A DNA stretch of 59,043 nt from an uncultured Alphaproteobacteria bacterium (GCA_902603095.1 CACKTS010000005.1:1-59043), one strand, 5' to 3'; numbered from the stretch's first letter, positions 1 to 9,246 are shown. Numbers and translations: made by a program. The notes: generated by a model not told the origin, from the sequence alone.

Positions 1-582
1 AAAGATCTTATAAAGGCAGGAAGAAAACCATTGTTAATTTATGGTGGTTTTGGAAAAGAGGATACTGTCCTTGCTGCAATTAGTTATGCTAATGCAATGG
101 CAGAAATAGATTTACAAATGAAAGAACAGAATTTTATGGCCGATCATTTATTTGTTACAGCAGCTAATATGACTCAAGCTGGATGTGAGTTAGGAGCCAA
201 AATCCTTAATTGGCCAACGAGAATTCAAGGTGTTTCACCTGTGTATTGGGAAATGAACATAAAAAAAGATATTGCTAGAATATGTAATGAAGGTGCAAAA
301 ATGCTCGATGTAAATGTAGAATTTAAGCAAGATATGATAAATCATGATAACAATTATGTAGGTGAAAAATATGGCGCTACAACAAAAGAAGGAATTGAGG
401 CAATGAAACTTCTTGCAAATAAAGAAGGCATTATTTTAGATCCTGTTTACACTTCTAAAGGTTTCGCTGCATTGATAGATTATATTAATAAAGGGATAAT
501 TAAAAAAGGAGAGAATGTAATTTTTATGTTTACAGGTGGAAGCCCAGCAGTTTTTGCTTATAATGAAGAAATATCAAAATAG
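1..582 (+). CDS. D-cysteine desulfhydrase / ACC deaminase family protein (C-terminal part)
   Basis: The reading frame is already open at base 1, so this is the 3' part of a gene that begins outside the window; 193 codons remain. The C-terminal motifs ILDPVYTSKGFAALIDYI and FTGGSPAVFAYNE are typical of the tryptophan-synthase-beta-like (fold type II) PLP enzymes called D-cysteine desulfhydrase or 1-aminocyclopropane-1-carboxylate deaminase. These release ammonia from small amino acids, giving pyruvate plus H2S or 2-oxobutyrate. The PLP lysine lies in the missing N-terminal part, so substrate cannot be judged. An SDR gene follows 20 bases downstream on the same strand and may be co-transcribed. 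Family assignment is fairly safe; the exact reaction is not. Confidence 0.75.
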   Translation, partial: KDLIKAGRKPLLIYGGFGKEDTVLAAISYANAMAEIDLQMKEQNFMADHLFVTAANMTQAGCELGAKILNWPTRIQGVSPVYWEMNIKKDIARICNEGAKMLDVNVEFKQDMINHDNNYVGEKYGATTKEGIEAMKLLANKEGIILDPVYTSKGFAALIDYINKGIIKKGENVIFMFTGGSPAVFAYNEEISK

Positions 583-602
583 AAATTGTATAAAAATTTA
601 TT

Positions 603-1343
603 ATGAATCAAATCGACCTTTCAAATAGAGTTGCTGTTATAACGGGTGGAGCCCAGGGATTTGGGTACTCTATGGTTGAAAGATTCTCAGATTCAGGTGC
701 TACAGTTATAATTTGGGATAAAGATATAGATTTAATGAATTCCTTATCTCTTCCAAAAAACACACATGCAATGAGAGTAGATGTAACCTCATATAATAAT
801 ATAGAAAAGTCTGCTAATGATGTTTTACAACAGTTTAATTCTATAGATATTTTAGTAAACAATGCAGGTATTGCTGGACCAAGTTTTAAGTCTTGGAATT
901 ATCCAATAGAAGAATGGCAACAGGTTATTGATATAGACTTAAGTGGAGTTTTTTATTGTTCAAAAGTTATAGTTCCTCACATGATTAAAGCTAATTATGG
1001 GAGAATTGTAAATATAGCATCTATTGCAGGAAAAGAAGGTAATCCGAATGCTATGCCATATAGTGCAGCAAAAGCAGGAGTAATTGCACTTACGAAGTCA
1101 CTTGGAAAAGAATTATCTGACAAAAATATTTCAGTTAATTGTGTAACTCCTGCAGCTGCTAAAACTAAAATATTTGATCAGGTAAGCCAAGAACATATTG
1201 ATTATATGTTATCAAAAATTCCTCGTGGCAGATTTTTGAAAGTAGATGAATTGGCTTCTATGGTATCTTGGTTAGTGTCTGAAGAAAATTCTTACACTAC
1301 AGCTGCAGTATTTGATCTAAGTGGTGGAAGAGCCACTTATTAG
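603..1343 (+). CDS. SDR family NAD(P)-dependent oxidoreductase (FabG-like)
   Basis: A complete classical short-chain dehydrogenase of 246 residues. The dinucleotide-binding motif TGGAQGFG is at residues 14-21, NNAG at 86-89, and the catalytic Ser140, Tyr153 and Lys157 (YSAAK) are all present. The C-terminus ends in the usual DLSGGRATY type of sequence. Such proteins reduce or oxidise a keto/hydroxyl group with NAD(P)H; closest in style are FabG-like or sugar/hydroxy-acid dehydrogenases. It follows a PLP deaminase/desulfhydrase and converges on a GlcD-like hydroxy-acid oxidase, which hints at small organic or hydroxy-acid catabolism, but the substrate is unknown. Confidence 0.85.
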   Translation: MNQIDLSNRVAVITGGAQGFGYSMVERFSDSGATVIIWDKDIDLMNSLSLPKNTHAMRVDVTSYNNIEKSANDVLQQFNSIDILVNNAGIAGPSFKSWNYPIEEWQQVIDIDLSGVFYCSKVIVPHMIKANYGRIVNIASIAGKEGNPNAMPYSAAKAGVIALTKSLGKELSDKNISVNCVTPAAAKTKIFDQVSQEHIDYMLSKIPRGRFLKVDELASMVSWLVSEENSYTTAAVFDLSGGRATY

Positions 1344-1345
1344 TT

Positions 1346-2716
1346 TTAATCAAATATTTTTCCTGGATTCATTATATTATTAGGATCAAGACTTTTTTTA
1401 ATTAATTTCATGTAAGGTAGATTATCAGCATGTTGTTTAACAAGATATTCTTTTTTATGCATTCCAACTCCATGCTCTCCAGTTATAGTGCCTTCCAAAT
1501 CAATAGCTTTTTGAATTAGTTTATCGCTAAATTCTCTTATTATTTTATAACTATCTTTATCTTTTGGATCATATTGTATCGCCACATGAAAATTTCCATC
1601 ACCAACATGACCAACCATGGGCGCTCTTAATCCATAATTTTGGATTTCAGTTTCTGCAAATTTTATCGCTTCAACAAGATTAGAAATTGGAACACAAATA
1701 TCTGTTGTGTATACTTTTATATTATTTTTTTCTGCTTTTACTGAGTAATAAGCATCATGTCTTGCTTGCCATAGTTTATTTCTTTCATTTGTAGTTTTGG
1801 CCCACTTAAATTTACTTCCATTGTTTTCATCAGATATTGATTCAACTATTGCGATAGATTCATTATTACTATTTTCACTACCATGAAATTCAAAAAACAA
1901 AGTTGGTTTAATCTCTAAGTTCTCTAAATTTGAATATTTAATACTTATATCCATTTGGTCTTTATTAAGCATTTCTATTCTTGCTATTTGTATACCGTAT
2001 TGAGTTACTTGTTGAGCTGTTAAAACTGCAGATTCTAAATCTTCAAATTGACAAATTGCACTCATTATACTTTCAGGTATTGGGCTTAAGCGAAGTTGTA
2101 TTTCTGAAATTATACCTAGGGTTCCTTCTGATCCAATAAATAAATTTGTTAAATTATAACCAGCTGCTGTTTTTTTTGATCTAGTGCCTGTTTTAATTAT
2201 ATCACCATTAGCTAATATTATAGTTAGTCCTAAAACAACTGTTCGCATTGTTCCGTATTTTACAGCCATAGTACCTGATGCCGATGTAGCGGTCATACCT
2301 CCGAGAGATGCGTCTGCACCTGGGTCGATTGGAAAGAAAACACCTTTACTCTTTAATTCTTCATTAAGTTGTTTACGTGTAACAAATGCTTGAACTCGAC
2401 AATCAAAATCTTCTTCATTAACATTTATTATTTTATTCATTTTTTCTAAAGATATAGTGATACCATTAACATTTCCAACAACATTACCTTCAAGAGAAGT
2501 GCCTGTTCCAAAAGGGATTATGGGTGTTCTGTACTTACTGCAAAGTTTTAAAATAGAAGATATTTCTTCATTATTCTGAGGAAAAACAACAGCTTTAGAT
2601 AGTATTGGGTCGAAAACATCTTCCCCACCAGCATAATTAGCTCTAACAGAAGTAGAATTAGAAAATCGATCTCCAAGTAAGTCTTTTAGTTCGTTTTGCA
2701 AAACATCATTTTTCAT
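1346..2716 (-). CDS. FAD-linked hydroxy-acid oxidase/dehydrogenase (GlcD / D-lactate dehydrogenase type)
   Basis: About 456 residues with an N-terminal PCMH-type FAD-binding domain (PIIPFGTGTSLEGNVVG) and a C-terminal FAD-linked oxidase domain containing GHVGDGNFHVAI and GTITGEHGVGMHKKEYL, the signature of GlcD/Dld enzymes that oxidise glycolate, D-lactate or related 2-hydroxy acids. I start it at the ATG at 2716 (MKNDVLQNEL); seven more codons are open upstream, but they run towards the divergent neighbour and have no ribosome-binding site. Its stop lies 3 bases from the stop of the convergent SDR gene. No glcE or glcF is adjacent, so a single-subunit D-lactate or 2-hydroxyglutarate dehydrogenase is as likely as glycolate oxidase. 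Confidence 0.85.
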   Translation of the reverse strand: MKNDVLQNELKDLLGDRFSNSTSVRANYAGGEDVFDPILSKAVVFPQNNEEISSILKLCSKYRTPIIPFGTGTSLEGNVVGNVNGITISLEKMNKIINVNEEDFDCRVQAFVTRKQLNEELKSKGVFFPIDPGADASLGGMTATSASGTMAVKYGTMRTVVLGLTIILANGDIIKTGTRSKKTAAGYNLTNLFIGSEGTLGIISEIQLRLSPIPESIMSAICQFEDLESAVLTAQQVTQYGIQIARIEMLNKDQMDISIKYSNLENLEIKPTLFFEFHGSENSNNESIAIVESISDENNGSKFKWAKTTNERNKLWQARHDAYYSVKAEKNNIKVYTTDICVPISNLVEAIKFAETEIQNYGLRAPMVGHVGDGNFHVAIQYDPKDKDSYKIIREFSDKLIQKAIDLEGTITGEHGVGMHKKEYLVKQHADNLPYMKLIKKSLDPNNIMNPGKIFD

Positions 2717-2755
2717 ATAATAACGTATAACTATCAAACTACTTCAAAAAAAGAA

Positions 2756-3955
2756 ATGCAAGAAATACAAGAATTAAATAATTTATTATCACATTACGTT
2801 GATCAGGGATTTTTCCCAGGTATTCAATGGCAAATAAATATTAATAATGAAAAGTATTCTGGAAAGTATGGTTTCAATAACATTGAAACAAAAAAAGATA
2901 TTTTAGATAATACTATTTATAGAATCTGGTCAATGACAAAACCTATAGTAGCTGTTGCAACATTACAATTAATTGAAGAAAAAAAAATTAATTTAGACGA
3001 TCCTATTACTGAATACCTCCCAGAATTTAAAGATTTACAAGTGTTGAAAAAAAAAGATAGTAAAGTTGAGGATTTAGAGAAGATAAAAAAATATCCAACG
3101 ATAAAAGAACTTCTTCTTCACACAGCTGGATTTTCTTACAATTTTTTAGCAGATCCTGTTGGTAAAGAATACGATCGACTTCGCTTATTTAATTCTGACA
3201 CATCAACTTTAGAAGAAGAAATTAAGATTCTTTCTAAAGCGCCACTTTTATTTCAACCTAATACAAGTTGGCGCTATTCTGTATCGATGGATGTTATGGC
3301 TAGAATTATTGAAGTTGTAAGAGGTGAATCTTTGCAAAATATTTTAAATCAAAAGATTTTTTACCCTTTAAATATGAAAGATACGGGTTTTACAGTTTCT
3401 AAAGAAAACCAAAAAAATTTGATGGTATCATATGAGTTTGATCCATTAAAAATGAAGTTGACTAAATTAATCTCTGACCCTCAAAAAATAGGAAATTATG
3501 GATATCCTTTAAATGTTAATTCCTATGCAAGAGGTGGGCATGGACTTTTCTCTAGTTTAAGTGATTATGCTATTTTTGCTAAAATGTTGCACACTGGGAG
3601 ATCTGAAACAGGAGAGCAAATTCTTAATAATCAAACTTTAAAATTGATTTCTACTAATTTTTTAGATCCTAAGTTCTTTCCCATTGAAATTGCAACTATT
3701 GGTACAGTAAAAGACGAAAACTATGTCAATGGACTGGAAGCTTATGGATGGGGTCTTGGTTGTCGAACATTATTAGATCCATCAAAACAAAATAACTTAG
3801 GATCTGTTGGTGAATTTGGTTGGGCGGGTGCTGCTTCAACATTTTTTTTAGTTGATAATAATAAAAATTTATCAGCAACTATAATGACTCAAGTTTTATT
3901 CGGAAATCCTGAACTCTTAAGACAGTTTTATAGTTACATTTATTCCAACTTTTGA
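2756..3955 (+). CDS. serine hydrolase, beta-lactamase class C / esterase EstB family
   Basis: About 399 residues from the ATG at 2756. The open frame continues upstream to 2696, but that part overlaps the divergent oxidase gene and reads as non-family sequence. The catalytic SxxK motif is SMTK with Ser59-Lys62 (YRIWSMTKP), a YxS motif follows (WRYSVSMD), and ARGGHGLFSS supplies the third glycine/histidine-rich box. These are the hallmarks of the penicillin-binding-protein/class C beta-lactamase fold used by esterases, peptidases and true lactamases. There is no clear signal peptide, so a cytoplasmic esterase or amidase is more likely than an antibiotic-resistance enzyme. Its stop overlaps the start of the transporter downstream. 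Confidence 0.85.
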   Translation: MQEIQELNNLLSHYVDQGFFPGIQWQININNEKYSGKYGFNNIETKKDILDNTIYRIWSMTKPIVAVATLQLIEEKKINLDDPITEYLPEFKDLQVLKKKDSKVEDLEKIKKYPTIKELLLHTAGFSYNFLADPVGKEYDRLRLFNSDTSTLEEEIKILSKAPLLFQPNTSWRYSVSMDVMARIIEVVRGESLQNILNQKIFYPLNMKDTGFTVSKENQKNLMVSYEFDPLKMKLTKLISDPQKIGNYGYPLNVNSYARGGHGLFSSLSDYAIFAKMLHTGRSETGEQILNNQTLKLISTNFLDPKFFPIEIATIGTVKDENYVNGLEAYGWGLGCRTLLDPSKQNNLGSVGEFGWAGAASTFFLVDNNKNLSATIMTQVLFGNPELLRQFYSYIYSNF

Positions 3956-4821
3956 ATATTTTGATAAAATTTAAATCAATAGAAAGTTTAGGTATGTTTT
4001 TTGCAGTAATGGCATATTTTTCTTTTTCACTTTTAGATGCTGTTCAGAAAACAGCAATTATATACCATTCTGTTTTTCAATTGTTATTTATAAAATATTG
4101 TTTTGTTTTAATATTGTCTTTAATTGAATCTAAACGGAAAAATAATTTTAAATTTTACATATCAAGTAATATCAAAATGCAACTTCTACGAAGTATTTTA
4201 TCAATTATTGAGTCAGGATGTTTTATTCTATCTTTTAGATACTTATCTTTAGCAGATGCACATAGTATTGCATCACTGACACCTGTTTTAGTTGTAGCTT
4301 TATCAGCACTTATATTACGAGAACACGTTTCTTTAAAAATATGGATTGCTATTTTTATTGGATTTGTTGGTGTACTTGTAATAATGAGACCTGGTCTATC
4401 AATATTTGATCCTATGTCCCTAATACCACTAGCTGGTGCTTTTTTTTTAAGCATTTATCAAATTGTAACAAGAAAAGTTTCAGAAACAGACTCAAATGAA
4501 ACATCCTTATTTTATACATCAATAGTAGGCATTATATTAATTGGTATTATTGGATATAATTTTTGGCAACCGTTAATGGAATACTCTTTTTTATTTTTTG
4601 TTGCTATGGGACTTTTCTTTTCATTAGGTCTTTATTTCCAAATTATAGCATTAAGTATGTCTAGAGCAGGAATTATACAACCTTTTCATTACACTTTAAT
4701 ATTTTGGGCAATAATACTTGGTTATATTTTTTATGATGATTTTCCAGATACTCCAACACTAATTGGTGCTTTGATCATTACTATATCAGGGATATATGCA
4801 ATGTATCAAAAGATAAAATAA
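3952..4821 (+). CDS. DMT superfamily transporter (EamA domain)
   Basis: A 289-residue integral membrane protein with about ten hydrophobic helices arranged as two EamA repeats. The second half of repeat one reads ALSALILREHVSLKIWIAIF, a typical EamA segment. Family members export amino acids, nucleobases or other small metabolites. The start is ambiguous: a TTG at 3952 overlaps the stop of the serine hydrolase gene and suggests translational coupling, while an ATG at 3994 would remove 14 residues. Coupling to the hydrolase suggests the two act on related substrates, but that is inference. Confidence 0.82.
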   Translation: MNILIKFKSIESLGMFFAVMAYFSFSLLDAVQKTAIIYHSVFQLLFIKYCFVLILSLIESKRKNNFKFYISSNIKMQLLRSILSIIESGCFILSFRYLSLADAHSIASLTPVLVVALSALILREHVSLKIWIAIFIGFVGVLVIMRPGLSIFDPMSLIPLAGAFFLSIYQIVTRKVSETDSNETSLFYTSIVGIILIGIIGYNFWQPLMEYSFLFFVAMGLFFSLGLYFQIIALSMSRAGIIQPFHYTLIFWAIILGYIFYDDFPDTPTLIGALIITISGIYAMYQKIK

Positions 4822-4830
4822 TATAAATAA

Positions 4831-5400
4831 TTATTCTTGAAATAAAAATAAGTTTGTTTTCAATTTTACTTTATCCCTTAAAATAGAAGTATTTGACCAT
4901 TTACCTATTCCAATATCAAAATTTATTCTAGAAAATATTAATTCACTTTGAATTTGAACCAATTCTTCTGCAAGCCTTGTAACAAATATTGTCAGAGGAA
5001 CAATTTCACTTTTTCCTTTCAAAGTAAGCTCTACTTCTAATTTGATTTCTTTTTCATTAATATAAGAAAATTTTTTTGTATCTACAACAGCTTTAGGAAA
5101 TTGTTTAGTATCAAAAAATATATTACTTAAAAGTAAATCTTTATATCTAATGTAGTTCATTTCAATATCGTCAACTTGAACAGAAAAAATTGCCTTGTTA
5201 TTTTTTTTTTCATTTACATCTAATTCAACAAATCCTTCAATAGTTTTAAATTTCCCTTTAACATTTTTTGCAAATAGAACTTCAAGTTCAAATTCAATTT
5301 TTGATAATGTTTTATCAAGAATCCAGCGCTCTGAGGCTTCTAACGAAGAAGGAGATATATAAAAAAAACATAGTATAAAAAAATATTTATATATCTTCAA
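4831..5400 (-). CDS. YceI family periplasmic protein
   Basis: A YceI/polyisoprenoid-binding-like protein: after a signal peptide (KIYKYFFILCFFYISPSSLEAS) it begins ERWILDKTLSKIEFEL, the usual first strand of this lipocalin-like barrel. The open frame extends to 5451, but the extra residues overlap rnhA. A TTG at 5400 has an AGAAGA Shine-Dalgarno-like stretch a few bases upstream and puts the signal peptide at the very N-terminus, so I prefer it; it overlaps the end of rnhA by 14 bases. YceI proteins bind isoprenoid or amphiphilic ligands in the periplasm. It is the last gene of the ispH-thrB-rnhA-yceI run and converges with the transporter gene. Confidence 0.75.
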   Translation of the reverse strand: MKIYKYFFILCFFYISPSSLEASERWILDKTLSKIEFELEVLFAKNVKGKFKTIEGFVELDVNEKKNNKAIFSVQVDDIEMNYIRYKDLLLSNIFFDTKQFPKAVVDTKKFSYINEKEIKLEVELTLKGKSEIVPLTIFVTRLAEELVQIQSELIFSRINFDIGIGKWSNTSILRDKVKLKTNLFLFQE

Positions 5401-5812
5401 TATATCTTCTAGCCAAGTCATCTGCTTTTTCATTATATTTGTTTCCTGCATGACCTTTTACCCATTCCCAATTTACATGATGTCTGGTAATTAAATCATC
5501 AAGTTCAATCCATAATTCTTTATTTTTAACTGGTTTTTTAGCTGAAGTTTTCCAATTATTTTTTTTCCAGTTTTTTATCCATGTTTGAATGCCATCTTTT
5601 ACGTATTTGCTATCTGTAATTAAAGTAATGTCTTCTCTTTTTTTAAAATGCTTTAATGCTTCAATAGCGGCAGTTAATTCCATTTTATTGTTTGTAGTAT
5701 TATTATCTCCTCCATTTAAAAATATCTCATCTTTATTAATTAATATTACAACACCCCATCCTCCTTTACCCGGATTACCCGAACAAGCTCCATCTGTGTA
5801 AACTGTAATCAT
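5387..5812 (-). CDS. rnhA: ribonuclease HI
   Basis: 141 residues, the normal length for bacterial RNase HI. The metal-binding carboxylates are present: Asp7 (VYTDGACSGNPG), Glu45 (KMELTAAIEAL), Asp67 (LITDSKYV) and Asp131 (KADDLARR), with the catalytic His121 in VKGHAGN. The enzyme cuts RNA in RNA-DNA hybrids, removing primers and R-loops. It overlaps thrB by 4 bases and sits third in an ispH-thrB-rnhA run, an order common in alphaproteobacteria. Confidence 0.96.
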   Translation of the reverse strand: MITVYTDGACSGNPGKGGWGVVILINKDEIFLNGGDNNTTNNKMELTAAIEALKHFKKREDITLITDSKYVKDGIQTWIKNWKKNNWKTSAKKPVKNKELWIELDDLITRHHVNWEWVKGHAGNKYNEKADDLARRYIEDI

Positions 5813-6759
5813 AACTCTAATTCAGTGTTTTTTTGATGCCATTCTAGTATTTTAAGATATTCCTTAGGATCTTTAGGAATTACCAAAGCATCTTTTGGAT
5901 GATAAATCATATCATGTAAGCGTGTTACTAAAATTCTAACTGCAGCTCCTCTTAATAATACATTTAGGGCTTTCATTTCATTAATATTAAGTGATGCATG
6001 CTCTTTGAAACCTATAATTAGAGATGAATAATTCTTTGATTTAAAACCTGTTTTTGAATCAAAGCACCAAGCATTTATAGCTAAAGCTAATTCATAGGCT
6101 ATAAAATCTTCACAAGAAAAATAAAAATCTATTACACCTGATATTTTATCTTCTATAAAAAAAATATTATCTTTGAATAAATCTGCATGAATGATTGCTT
6201 TAGGAAGATTAGTTGGCCAATTTTTTTTTAAAAAAAATAATTCTTTTTCTAGTATTTCAAAATACTTATAATAAGATTTATCATTACTTTCTTTACATTT
6301 TTCAAATATGTTTAACCATGTTTCAATATTGAGACTATTATTTCTTTTTAACTTAGAAGATTTAGTTATATTTGTAAATCTGGCAATCATTGAACCTACT
6401 TCTCTGCAATGAATTGGAAGTATTGATTGTATTTGTTTTCCATCTAAAAAAGAAATTATTACTCCATACTTACCTTTGATTTTATTTATAATTAAACCAT
6501 TATTATTTTCAATTGGAAGAGGACAATCAAAACCATGTGTTACCAGGTCTCTTTGAAGACTCATAAAAAACGGTAATTCCTCAGGATTTACTCTTTTTTC
6601 AAAGATAGTTAATATGTAATTATTATTACTTGTAGTAATTTTGTAATTTGTATTTTCTATACCCTCAAGAATACCTTCATAAGATAATAGTTTGCCAATA
6701 GAATAATCTTTTAGATAAGTTTCAATTTCATCTTTAGTTAGCTTAGTAAATACAGCCAT
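5809..6759 (-). CDS. thrB: homoserine kinase (APH-fold type)
   Basis: 316 residues of the aminoglycoside-phosphotransferase-like homoserine kinase used by alphaproteobacteria instead of the GHMP-type ThrB. The N-terminus reads MAVFTKLTKDEIETYL, followed by the GILEGIENTNYKI nucleotide-loop region. The catalytic loop is AIIHADLFKDNIFF and the metal-binding aspartate is in GVIDFYFSC. The enzyme phosphorylates homoserine on the way to threonine. It starts directly after the ispH stop codon with no gap and overlaps rnhA by 4 bases, so the three genes are surely co-transcribed. Confidence 0.93.
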   Translation of the reverse strand: MAVFTKLTKDEIETYLKDYSIGKLLSYEGILEGIENTNYKITTSNNNYILTIFEKRVNPEELPFFMSLQRDLVTHGFDCPLPIENNNGLIINKIKGKYGVIISFLDGKQIQSILPIHCREVGSMIARFTNITKSSKLKRNNSLNIETWLNIFEKCKESNDKSYYKYFEILEKELFFLKKNWPTNLPKAIIHADLFKDNIFFIEDKISGVIDFYFSCEDFIAYELALAINAWCFDSKTGFKSKNYSSLIIGFKEHASLNINEMKALNVLLRGAAVRILVTRLHDMIYHPKDALVIPKDPKEYLKILEWHQKNTELEL

Positions 6760-7707
6760 TTAAATTACTTCTTTTAGTTTTTGAGGAATTTTAAAGTGAG
6801 TATCTTCTTTTTCAAAATCTGATTCTATAATATTTATATTATAATATTGATCTATTTTTTTTAGTATTTTTTCAACAAGAATTTCTGGAGAAGATGCGCT
6901 TGCTGTAATTCCAATTTTGCTGGCACTATTAATAATTTTTGGATCAAAATTTTCTACATCATCAACTAATACAGAATGTTCTGAACCATAATTTTTTGCT
7001 ACCTCAACTAAACGTAAAGAATTTGAAGAATTTTTTGAACCTATTACGAAAAAATAAGTACAATGTTTAGCAATATTTTTTACTGCTTCTTGTCTATTCG
7101 TTGTAGCATAACAAATATCTTTTTTCTTTGGTTCTAAAACAAAATCAAAGTATGATTTAATTTCATCAATAATATCTTTTGTATCGTCAACTGATAAAGT
7201 AGTTTGAGTTACATAAGCAATTTGCTGATCTTTAGGAACGGGTAAATTTTTTACATCTTCTTTTTTTTCTACTAGATAAATATCTTTTGAGGTTTGTCCC
7301 ATAGTTCCTATTACTTCAGGATGATTTTGGTGACCAATAAGAATTACTGGAAATTTTTTTCTTTCAAAATTTTCAACCTCTCTATGGATCTTGCTTACAA
7401 GTGGACAAGTTGCATCAAAATAAAGAAGGTTTAAATTATCAGCCTCTTTGGGAACTGATTTTGGTACTCCATGTGCTGAAAAAATCACAGGTCTATCTAA
7501 CTGATCTATTTCACTCAACTCTTCAATAAAAATTGCCCCTTCATTCTTCAAATTATCCACAACATATTTGTTATGAACTATTTCATGTCGAACATATACC
7601 GGAGCCCCATACTTTTTAATTGCTTCTTTAACCATTAAAATAGCTCTATCAACACCAGCACAAAAACCTCGAGGGCCTGCTAAATATACATCTAGTTTTT
7701 TATTCAT
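6760..7707 (-). CDS. ispH: 4-hydroxy-3-methylbut-2-enyl diphosphate reductase
   Basis: 315 residues, normal for IspH (LytB). The three cysteines that hold the iron-sulfur cluster are Cys16 (GPRGFCAGVDRA), Cys101 (FDATCPLVSK) and Cys199 (DICYATTNRQ). The conserved HEIVHN histidine region follows the first cysteine, and the C-terminal GITASASSPE loop is intact. It performs the last step of the MEP isoprenoid pathway. Another MEP gene, ispE, lies about 15 kb away in this window. It is the first gene of the ispH-thrB-rnhA-yceI unit and is divergent from a small lipoprotein gene with a 59-base gap between the starts. Confidence 0.96.
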   Translation of the reverse strand: MNKKLDVYLAGPRGFCAGVDRAILMVKEAIKKYGAPVYVRHEIVHNKYVVDNLKNEGAIFIEELSEIDQLDRPVIFSAHGVPKSVPKEADNLNLLYFDATCPLVSKIHREVENFERKKFPVILIGHQNHPEVIGTMGQTSKDIYLVEKKEDVKNLPVPKDQQIAYVTQTTLSVDDTKDIIDEIKSYFDFVLEPKKKDICYATTNRQEAVKNIAKHCTYFFVIGSKNSSNSLRLVEVAKNYGSEHSVLVDDVENFDPKIINSASKIGITASASSPEILVEKILKKIDQYYNINIIESDFEKEDTHFKIPQKLKEVI

Positions 7708-7766
7708 TTACTTTTAATTTGAACTTACTTTATAAACATACTGAAATAATAAAAAATACAATATTA

Positions 7767-8273
7767 ATGAAAAAATTAATGATTTTTATAATATTTTTAC
7801 TACTTCTAGGATGTACTAATGTTATTAAAAATAAGCAAACATCTATAGATTTCAATTGCCCACGACCATTTTTTTCTAGTGAGGATAAAATTTTTATTGA
7901 TAACAATAATTCACTAGAAGATGTACTTTTAAAAGCAGAAATCAATAATTTTGAAATAAACGAAGCATGTCAGCAAAAAGATAAAATTTTTATTATTCCT
8001 TTAGATTTATTGATAATTGCCAACCCAATGGATGATCTACAAAATCCGGAAATTAATATTCCAGTTTATGTGTCTCTATTGGATAAAAATGATAATATTC
8101 TTGAAACTCAATATTTTATGGTTTCTGGTAAATTAAATAAACATTCTGAAACAAATAAATATATAGAGACAGATATAGCTGATAGACTAAAAGTTATATC
8201 TCAATATCTAGAAACATATCAATTAGTAGTAGGATTTATGCTTGATGATAAAAAAAGAAAACTTTTAAACTAG
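7767..8273 (+). CDS. small predicted lipoprotein, function unknown
   Basis: 168 residues from the ATG at 7767. The frame is open 48 bases further upstream, but only this start places the positively charged MKKLMIFIIFLLLLGC signal at the N-terminus, ending in a lipobox (LLLGC). The mature part has a short FNCPRPFF segment and a beta-rich domain (IIPLDLLIIANP, NIPVYVSLLDKNDN). I do not recognise a named family. The gene stands alone, divergent from ispH and convergent with atpF; the last bases of both converge on one CTAG. Confidence 0.7.
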   Translation: MKKLMIFIIFLLLLGCTNVIKNKQTSIDFNCPRPFFSSEDKIFIDNNNSLEDVLLKAEINNFEINEACQQKDKIFIIPLDLLIIANPMDDLQNPEINIPVYVSLLDKNDNILETQYFMVSGKLNKHSETNKYIETDIADRLKVISQYLETYQLVVGFMLDDKKRKLLN

Positions 8274-8755
8274 TTTTTTAAAGCTGACTCAAGCTCTTTA
8301 ATTGATTTATCAATTAACTTTTGTTTTTCTTTATTGTTTAATTTTTGTTTAATAATTTTAATTGTAGCAGAAATTGCAGTAGATGAAATATATGATTGAA
8401 TAACATTGTTTGCATCCCGAGTCATTTGATCTATTTTAGTTTCTGCTAATACTTTTCTTTTTTCTATTTGATCTTTCAATTTAGTTTCCGTATTTTCTTC
8501 TATTTTTGTAATTTTATTTTCCGCTTCTTTTTTTATTCCTTGAATTTCAATTTGAACTTCATTTTGACGTTTTTTAATTTTACTTAATGCAACTTGTGTT
8601 TCATTTTTAAGATTTTCTGCTTCTTCTATTTTATCTTTAATATCTTTAATTTGTGAATCTAAATTAGTTGTTAGAATTTTACGAATTGGATTAAAAACTA
8701 ATGCAATAAAAGCTACAAATGCAACTGCTACCCAAAATTGTGGATCGGAAAACAT
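8270..8755 (-). CDS. atpF: ATP synthase Fo subunit b
   Basis: 161 residues with one N-terminal membrane helix (FWVAVAFVAFIALVFNPI) followed by a long charged helix of Lys/Glu/Gln-rich coiled coil, as in subunit b, the peripheral stalk of the F-type ATP synthase. The best start is the ATG at 8755; the codon before it is a TTG. This gives a 1-base TGATG overlap with the b' gene upstream. It ends the atpI-atpB-atpE-atpF'-atpF operon. The F1 genes are elsewhere, as is usual in alphaproteobacteria. Confidence 0.93.
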   Translation of the reverse strand: MFSDPQFWVAVAFVAFIALVFNPIRKILTTNLDSQIKDIKDKIEEAENLKNETQVALSKIKKRQNEVQIEIQGIKKEAENKITKIEENTETKLKDQIEKRKVLAETKIDQMTRDANNVIQSYISSTAISATIKIIKQKLNNKEKQKLIDKSIKELESALKN

Positions 8756-9246
8756 CAATTTATTGACCTTTCTGAACTTTTTATAGCACTTTTGATCTCA
8801 TCTTCTGTTACTTCAAATTCAGCAACTTTTGATAAAGTTAGTTTTGTAATTTCATTAATTTGTTCTTCTATTTTCGATAATGATTGATTTTTACTTTTTT
8901 CAATTGTTTCTTCTGATTTATTAATTTTTACATCTAGTTCTTTATCAACTTTTGCTAATTCAGCCTGAACTTTATCTTGCAATGTAATTGATGAGTTTTT
9001 AATCATTTCTGAAGCATCTGAGCGCGCTTGTTTTAATTTATTTTCAATTGATTCTTGAATTTTTTCTGCTTCTAATTGCAACTCTTTGGCTGCAGTCAGG
9101 TCTTCGCTAATTTTTCTTTCCCTTTTTTTTAATACATTACTTATTCTAGGTAATGAAATACGCCAAAGAAAAATAAGAAGAAATGAAAACGTAACTACAA
9201 GCCAAAAAAGCTGTGAAACAAAAAATTCAGGATTTAATTGAGGCAT
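8755..9246 (-). CDS. atpF': ATP synthase Fo subunit b'
   Basis: 163 residues: an N-terminal membrane helix (FWLVVTFSFLLIFLWRISLP) and a long amphipathic coiled coil (AAKELQLEAEKIQESIENKL). It is a divergent paralogue of the b subunit next to it. Having both b and b' is typical of alphaproteobacteria and phototrophs, whose peripheral stalk is a b-b' heterodimer. It lies 12 bases downstream of atpE and overlaps the atpF start by one base. Confidence 0.93.
   Translation of the reverse strand: MPQLNPEFFVSQLFWLVVTFSFLLIFLWRISLPRISNVLKKRERKISEDLTAAKELQLEAEKIQESIENKLKQARSDASEMIKNSSITLQDKVQAELAKVDKELDVKINKSEETIEKSKNQSLSKIEEQINEITKLTLSKVAEFEVTEDEIKSAIKSSERSIN

Noticed and set aside
2756-3955. True beta-lactamase (antibiotic resistance)
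   Set aside because: The SxxK fold is shared by esterases and peptidases, there is no signal peptide, and the neighbours give no resistance context.
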